This document shows positions 49,901 through 58,900 of a stretch of 64,000 nt of DNA, piece by piece. The stretch comes from Zeugodacus cucurbitae (lineage: Eukaryota; Arthropoda; Insecta; Diptera; Tephritidae). The notes beneath the pieces are model-generated. The model was not told where the DNA came from. It did not search any database and saw nothing but the letters and a program-made list of their open reading frames with translations. Within the stretch, counting starts at the first letter, position 1. The number at the start of each line of letters is the position of its first letter. Location: contig NC_071669.1 in NCBI RefSeq assembly GCF_028554725.1, positions 33,036,001 to 33,100,000 on the forward strand. Direction: 5' to 3'. Made by a program: the position numbers and the translations under genes.

Positions 49901-52900
49901 AATCGACAAAAAACTTCGAGATAGAGACACTTCGAGTTATAGAATATTTCAAAAAAAATAAAATTTTTTAAAAACCTTTAAAATATAGATTTATAAACAG
50001 TTTTATCAATTTACTACGCTAATTGATGATTTATGAAATCCAGAAGTGTAATATCAAATTTTTGGTTCGCCTCCATACGAATATAGTGACTCTTATAAAA
50101 TTCTGCGTCGATAGTAAAATTTTATTTTTTGTATTATGCGCTGGTCGAAAAGTTTCTAAATGCTATTTCCAATTCAAAAGTTCGAGTTATATAAGATACA
50201 CTGTATTTGTATTTAATACCCGAGACACACGTGGTAAAAATGCCATGATAAAAGTATAAAAGTATTCTGTTTACTACGTACTGTGACACGAAAATTGGAC
50301 TTTGTAACGTACGAATACCAGAATACCAGATGTGTATCACCAAATACCAGCATTTACCATATAAGCAATGTAGTATTTCTCTGGTAACAAGATCAGCATT
50401 TTTTTGTGGTATTTCACAAACCCCAGATAAAAATAGGTATCAAACCTAGGAGAGAGCTTATATACAAAAACTTTTCAAAATATTTTGTCAAAATTTATTT
50501 TCAAAAATAAATAAATAAAAAGGAAAATAAGAAATTTTTCAGAATTTTTTTTTCCAAAAACACCAGGGTCATCTACTGCTTTATTTTGTGGCGCGATTTT
50601 AGGATATACTATATCTAATTCTGTTTTTGTGGTGAAAATAAAGGGTGATTTTTTAAGAGCTTGATAACTTTTTTAAAAAAAAAACGCATAAAATTTGCAA
50701 AATCTCATCGGTTCTTTATTTGAAACGTTAGATTGGTTCATGACATTTACTTTTTGAAGATAATTTCATTTAAATGTTGACCGCGGCTGCGTCTTAGGTG
50801 GTCCATTCGGAAAGTCCAATTTTGGGCAACTTTTTCGAGCATTTCGGCCGGAATAGCCCGAATTTCTTCGGAAATGTTGTCTTCCAAAGCTGGAATAGTT
50901 GCTGGCTTATTTCTGTAGACTTTAGACTTGACGTAGCCCCACAAAAAATAGTCTAAAGGCGTTAAATCGCATGATCTTGGTGGCCAACTTACGGGTCCAT
51001 TTCTTGAGATGAATTGTTCTCCGAAGTTTTCCCTCAAAATGGCCATAGAATCGCGAGCTGTGTGACATGTAGCGCCATCTTGTTGAAACCACATGTCGAC
51101 CAAGTTCAGTTCTTCCATTTTTGGCAACAAAAAGTTTGTTAGCATCGAACGATAGCGATCGCCATTCACCGTAACGTTGCGTCCAACAGCATCTTTGAAA
51201 AAATACGGTCCAATGATTCCACCAGCGTACAAACCACACCAAACAGTGCATTTTTCGGGATGCATGGGCAGTTCTTGAACGGCTTCTGGTTGCTCTTCAC
51301 CCCAAATGCGGCAATTTTGCTTATTTACGTAGCCATTCAACCAGAAATGAGCCTCATCGCTGAACAAAATTTGTCGATAAAAAAGCGGATTTCACATTTC
51401 GAACCGAACACTGATTTTGGTAATAAAATTCAATGATTTGCAAGCGTTGCTCGTTAGTAAGTCTATTCATGATGAAATGTCAAAGCATACTGAGCATCTT
51501 TCTCTTTGACACCATGTCTGAAATCCCACGTGATCTGTCAAATACTAATGCATGAAAATCCTAACCTCAAAAAAATCACCCGTTACATTTTTTGTCTTAT
51601 TTTGCAATATTAAATCTTACTTTCTCCATTTCATATAAGTAAATATTTATTGTATACAATTTTTTCAAATATCGAATGCATATGAATCACACAAACAATG
51701 CATATACAAGCACACTAATAGCTGACCTGGTTTCTGTGTTTACAATTACAGTAATCCCCGCTTAAGTGACCCCGATTCTAACATGCAAGACTTTTGAGAC
51801 ACTTAAGCGGGAAAGGCATTTAAATGAATGCTGCTTAAGTGCTTCGAGGTACTTACCAAACTTTTCTCAAATACAGTAGTTTTCCGAAATAACGAACACA
51901 TTAATTGTCAGGCGTGTTCGTTACATCGAATTTTTAGTTAAATCGAGTATTCTCTTAGAGGTAAGTTCTTCAATAAAAATGAATTAAATATCCGTAAATT
52001 GTAGTTTAATAAATTGTTTTATTTAATTATTTGTTCAAAAAAGAAAAACCATTACGGAACAATTCAAATATTTGCTTTACATTAGTAATACTCTTAATTT
52101 CTATAGCAATTTAAAAACTTGATTAATCATCGTTCACTTCGTTGGAATACAAAAAGTATATTTGATTTATTAGCTACTTCTTGAAGTTTAATCAAGCAAT
52201 ACATTTTTCAAAATTGATAATGTTCAATGTTCTTCTTTGCTGCTCTTAGCCTTTTAGCGTCACTTCAATTGCTGCACAAAAGGACAGCACTCTTTCCTTG
52301 GATAACTTTCTCTCTGGCCCTCTGCAGAGTATACATATATGTAGTTTATCAGCTAAATTCTTCCAAAATGGACCAAATTCAAATTCACCACTACGCACAG
52401 TGGGTCAGAAGGTAGGCAAAAGCGGCCAAAACTAGACTCTTTTTTTTAATTTTTATTTTGTTTATAGTAATCTACACATATCAAAGTAGATTTTAGCCAA
52501 TTTCTGTTACATTTAATTAAATATTTTTAACTCCGCAGTACTTTGAATTTCAATTCGACAGTAAAATTTTATTACGTTAATGTAAAATAATGAATATAGT
52601 TTAAAATTGATAAATATTTCATAAAATTTCGAAATTTTTGTTTTATTGTTTTATATTTACAAAATATCTGCAATATGTTGACTTCTTAAATCATATGTAG
52701 AGGTTTTGCAACGCTGCACATACATTGCCGAATTTTTCTATCTTGCCAGGAGAATACCGACTTCTTTTCTTATTATTGAGCATTTTCCACCGGTCCTTCA
52801 GTATACCAATGGTTCGTTCAACTATAACGTGCTTGGCACGAGCCAAATTCAGGATTTCTAAATGGTGTTAAACACCATGATTCCAAAGGATATCCAAAAC

Positions 52901-55900
52901 CTCCTATTAGTTGATAGAATACGTAAATATGTCTATAATATATTTTTTACTTTTATTAGTGTATATATTACCCAAAAGACAGTAATATCTCAAATTGTTT
53001 CTATTTACTTATAATAAATATATACTTATAATAAATTCGGCTGCAGCCAGCTGCTGCCTGAACAAAATTTCAAAACCTGCCAAGTACGTGCTTGAAAGTC
53101 GAGTACGGGGCGTGTGCTGCGGCTTAAAAAACAAAATATTAGAAATATACAAGTTCGCACTAGGGCGTCGAACTCTGAGCTTTCATAATCAGAGAAAAAG
53201 ACAATGGACATCAAAGGCTAGAGGTCGTAATCAAGTTTTAGCTCATTGCAAATAAAATATAATTTAATAAGTTAAAAATAATAATTAAAAGCTAAATGTT
53301 CAGTTCCGATGTGTCTGGTCGCTTCTTCATTTACATACTGTCTAAGCCTCATTTCGTGAGACTTTGCAAGTTTGGTTATTTCATTTACTGCCGAATCTAC
53401 ATCAAGCTCACGGTGAAGCTCAGCAAATCTAACATACCAAGGAGCATTAACTATACTTCTTAGTACGCAGGCAATACAGCTTTGTCTTGAGCAACCCCAT
53501 AGTTGAGCTCCCCATTTAGTAATTGCATTGACTGCTGTCTGCACATGAAGGATGGATACTAAGGTTGACTCTCCTGCTGCTAACAGGGCTGTGTCATCCG
53601 CAAATGTCACTGTCACATAACTTGAGTCACTTGTAAAAAGCAATTAAAGCACTGGCCCCAACACGCTTCCCTTATACTTAAGGTAGGAAGCAATTGTTTT
53701 GCAATATTTTTTGGGTAACATGCATTTCAATTTCAGCAGTAGACCCAAACAGTATCCAAACTCTATAAAAAGCCTGAGGCACGTTTAAGAAGGCCGCCGA
53801 ACAAACGTTCTTTTTATCCATAGCATTTTCAACGAAAATAACGATTCGGTGCACCTGGTCAATTGTTGAATGGTGATTATGAAAGCCGGACTGATGTACT
53901 GGTATAAGGTGCTTTTGTTCTATTATTGACTTGAGCCTATTTTGAGAACAGTCTCGAAGACTTTCGATAAAGCTGGCAACAGCGGTATTGGCCTATAAAA
54001 AGTGTCATCATGAAGTGGTTTACCCGGCTTAGGTATCATAATAACTTCAGATACTTTCCAAAGCGATGGAACGTATCACTAATACAATGTTTACAATTTT
54101 TTTATACAATTCTTTGTAATATTAATATTTCGTAATATTTCTCCGCTTATGAAATCAAAAGATAAGACTTTTAATTTCTTTACTAGTAACTCCATCATTG
54201 TTAGGTCTAAATGTGTTTCTCAAATGATTTGCAAACTGCAGCTTTTTGTGCATTCGTTTTGGCCCTTTCAGTTCAGTTTAATTTTATTGGTGCGACATGT
54301 TTTATTTGTTTATTAAGATTCCTTGCAGCTTTCCAGAGCGAATAATCGGTGAATTTATCAACAGTGAGTTTGGACAAATACCTTTTGAAGGAATAGTTTT
54401 TAAACTGTCTAATTTATTTTCTTAGTTCTGCTATACATCTATTAAACTCAGTTTTGAGAGCAGCCGACCTAGTTTGCTGCCATCTTCGTCAAAGTTTGCG
54501 TTTTTTATGGATGTATTTTGGAAATTTGTTTCCACTTAGATTCACGCGAATATTAGGTGTACTCTTCCACGTAGCATTTTGAATTACTTTTGTGAAAGAT
54601 TCAATTTCACAATCTAAGTCAACATCTGTCGATATGCGCTTCAGCTTAAATTCGTCTTTATTCAGTATAGTCTTAAATTTATACCAATCAGTACGTTTAT
54701 TAGATAAAGAAGACGTGCCGGATGAAATTACTGGTTTTTCACATTGGATTAGTAACACTGGTGAATGATCAGAGCTTAAAGCTGAGCTATATTCAATACG
54801 TAAATTGATTTTCGATACTTTGTTGATGTCAAAAAAGTCAAGAATATCTGGTAATTTCCTACTATCTGCAGGCCAATAAGTGGGTCTCCCTGTCGAAATA
54901 ACATTGCATCCAATAACTTGTATAGCTTTCAGAAGTTCTCGACTTTTGGTTGTAGTTAAACGAGCTCCCAAATTTTTTGCATTAAAATCACCACCCATGA
55001 TGTACCTTCCGTCATATTTTTTTTAATAAACTCGTATAAGTATCAGTTTTGATATTATGCCTGGGCGGACTATATAGATCAATTAAGTATAATGACTGAC
55101 TGTGCATTTTTACTGAAATTGTTGTAGCTTAAATTTCATCAGTTTTAATCTAAGCTTCTTAATACTTTTGATTTAAACCGCGCTTCCTCCTCGTGCTGAG
55201 TTTTCTAGGTACGGAGTCTGGTATAAGTCATAATTTTTGAATTTTAAAAATGAATGGTTCGTAAAATGTGTTTCGGACAACAAACATACATCAATATTTC
55301 TGTCGTTTAGAATAACTTTCAATTCATTTTTAATTTTGGAAAGACCATTGGCGTTCCATAGCATTATTTGAATGTTAATTTCTAAAATGAAGAAAAGGCA
55401 TAAAACCTTTATTTTCGATTTTTTTGGAGGAATATTTCCAAAAAAATAAATCCGTGGTGCGAATTTCCCGTTGGAGACGGTTGGCATTAAATAAATAAAA
55501 TTGAATTTTGACCCGAGTTTATTAATATGAAAAAAACATTCCCTCCGAATTTCATCAAAATACATAACAGACTTGCCTACATATATTTTCGGTAAACATT
55601 TTATTATAAGCACTGAGTTTCTCATGTTCGATATATGCGGCTTTGAAAACTTATATTCCAATTTCCTCTATTTTTAGAACGGTGATGCCACAATATAAAT
55701 CTAGTATTTGTGCAAAGTTCTGTTCTGATATCTTCACTAGCACTTAACTTATATGTGGGTGATTCTACGATAAGACGTTTCAATTGCATAGAGAAAACGA
55801 CCAAAGAAAAACTTAGGATTTTTTTCATGAAACCTCTATATTATGATTTTTGTCCCTTTTATTTATCTTCTCATGTAAAGGCAAATCCTCTGATTCTACC

Positions 55901-58900
55901 AGCGGGTATTGCATCGAACTTTCCCAGCTGAAGCGCTTTCGTCATTCGAACAACATGACCTAGCTAACGTAGCCTCTGTTGTTTTATTCGCTGAATTATG
56001 TCAGAGTCGTCCTATAGCTCATCGTTCCATCATCTGCGCTTTTGCCAATCTTCAAAGGACCATAAATCTTCCACAAAACCTTTTTCTAGAAAACTCGTTT
56101 CATCGGATGTTGACATCGTCCAAGCTTCTGCACCATAAAGCAGAACGGGATGATAAGGGACTTGTAGAGTTTGGTTTTGGTTCATCGAGAGAGGATAATA
56201 ACATTTAGAGAGGATATTAACATTCAAATGTCCATGTATTTTTGGTTTTGTTGATGCTGGTGATGGCTGGAGGTGGGGAAGGGGTCATGTTCAGAAGCTC
56301 ACGCAAAAAAGTATCAAGAATCAAGCAGCTCACGACTTCCGATCCGAGTGTCATGATGAATAGGAACTCCACTGGCACTTATTTTGCCAGGGGAAATACG
56401 GCAGGGGAGAGAAGTTTTCATGAAAAATTTAATTGTTTTAATTGACAGAATTATTTTTTGGGTTAATTATTTATTTCACTTTAATTATCACAGTAATAGT
56501 AATTTAGCACAATAAAGGCAAATAAATTTAATTAATAGTATACGTTATATGAATTGCCAGGGAGAGACAAAATCAGTTTTCGAATCCAGTTCACCGCACG
56601 ATCGGGCCGCAATAACTAAAAAACTACAGCACTCAGACGGATTTCGTGATTAGTATTGTAACCTCAGGCTGAAATAAGCCCTTAAGCACTTTTTTTAATG
56701 CGACCGCCTTTGAATTTATGTCGTACAAACGGAACAAAATTTGGCAGGGTAGATACATAAAAAAATCGGGACAAAAGTTAATATTAAAAATTATATGAAA
56801 TGAACAAAATAATTTTGTTTTTTATTTAACAATACTTAATTTTAATTAGTTTACTTCCGATTGAACTTAGTTTAGGTTTCACATCTCATACAAAAAATAT
56901 ATGCATTGTCCGAAAGTTAAATATAAAGTAGCAAGGGGACAAGCCAGGGGAGATACTTTTTTAGACTAAGGAATTTCATAAAAAATTGCGTTAATTATGC
57001 AGTAAGTTGTAATGTTATTTAATACATTACATTAATATGATGTGATTCATTAAAAAAATAGCAACATAAAGGACAAAAACAATACTTTAAGCTGATTGCC
57101 GCACAAGCTACCTCTTATCGTAGAATCACCCATGTATGTAGTAAAGAAAACGATTCAGATCGACTTGACAGTTCTGGAATGTGGGAAGTAGGCGTGGTTG
57201 TGAACCGTTGGTTGGCCTATTTTCACAACATATTGGGATACTAGGAAAATATTACGAACCGAATTTCATTGAAATTGGTCGAGTAGTTTCGGATATATGG
57301 TTTTTGACCCATAATTGGGGGGTTCACGTTCATTTAAAATTTTGACTTTTTTACTGAATTAAAGCATTTTTTGTAATTTTTATACTCTCGCAACCTGTTG
57401 CACAGAGTATCATAGTTTTGTTCACATAACGGTTGTTTGTGTCACCAAGAAATATAAGAGTTAGATATGGGGTTATATATACATAAATGATCAGGATGAC
57501 GAGTGGATTTGAAATCCGGATGTCTGTCCGTCCGTCTGTCCGTGCAAGCGATAACTTGAGTAAAAATTAAGATATCTTAATGAAACTTGGAACACATGTT
57601 CCTTGGCACCCTGAGGAGGTTGCTTTCGAAAATGGGCAAAATCGGTCCACTGCCACGCCCACAAAATTGTGGAAACCGAAAACCTATACAGTGTCATAAC
57701 TAAGCCATAAATAAAGTTATGAAAATGAAATTTGGAACATAGGATCCCATTAGGGAGAGGCATTTGGATGTAATTTTTTTAGAAAAGTGGGCGTGACCCC
57801 GCCCCCAAATAGGTTTTTTGTATATAACTCGCAAACCAATAAAGCGATATAAACCAAACTTTCTGCAGTCGTTTCTTTTAGCCATTTCCTTATACAGTCC
57901 AAAAATGAAAGAAATCGGATAATAACCACGCCCACCTTCCATACAAAGGTTAGGTTGAAATTTACTAAAAGTGGGTTAACTCACTAACGAAAAACGTCAG
58001 AAACACCAAATTTTACATGAGACATGGCAGAAGGAAGCTGCACTGAGATTTTTTTACAAAATGGAAAAAGGGCGTGGCGTCGCCCACTTATGGGTCAAAA
58101 ACCATATCTCAAGAACTATTCGACCGATTTCAATTAAATTCGGTATATAACACTTTATTGACACCCTGATGACGGGTGGAATATGGGCGAAATCGGTTCA
58201 CAACTACGTCTACTTCCCTTATAACTTTTGAATTCCATCTGATTCGTTCACTTTATAATGTATTCATAAGGAATCAATGAAGCTAGCGGAATAAAACTTG
58301 ACACAAATACTGTATTTGAGCTGTGACATCACTTGTGGAAAAATTGTCAAATTTGGACCATGACTTTTCAAGGCCCCTGATATCGAAAATGAAGAACTCA
58401 GTGCCTAAGGTTAATTTTTCACCGAAAACATAGGTAAATCCCTCAGATATTTTAATGTAATTCATTCCCTCTGAATTTTTTTCTTATAACAGTTTCTCTC
58501 TGTACCTGAAATGCTAAAAATCGGGTCATAACTTCCCTCAGATCCCATATACCTAATTATAAGTAATATTAAATTAAGTGAGCGTATAGTCTTCGATACA
58601 TTGTATCTTGGTGGTGAAAACGAGTGAAATCGGTTTAGGAATTACCTCAGTCCCCATATACTATTTATGATGATTTTCGTTATTCTATTGAACTTTATAC
58701 CAAATATATGGGTCGACTTGTGTTATCTTTATAAAATTACATCAATAAATTGCGAGAGTGTAAAATGTTCGGTTACACCCGAACTTAGCCCTTCCTTAGT
58801 TGTTAACCTAGCATTTGTATGGGAGGTGGGCGTGGTTATAATCCTTTTGAAAATAATCAGCGCATTCAATGTCAAAAATATTAAAAGGCACTCAAAAGAG

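Larger units (their letters stand above)
55540..57360 (-). repeat. HINE-like fragment split by a TIR element
   Basis: 55540-55756 ('cactgagtttctcatgttcg' and onward) and 57136-57360 ('gtaggcgtggttgtgaaccg', 'tttttgacccata') are consecutive parts of one minus-strand copy. 55757-57131 interrupts it. Confidence 0.7.

Noticed and set aside
49871..50203. 78-codon open frame inside the small MITE
   Set aside because: Spans element and flank, has no recognisable motif, and is expected by chance in AT-rich DNA.
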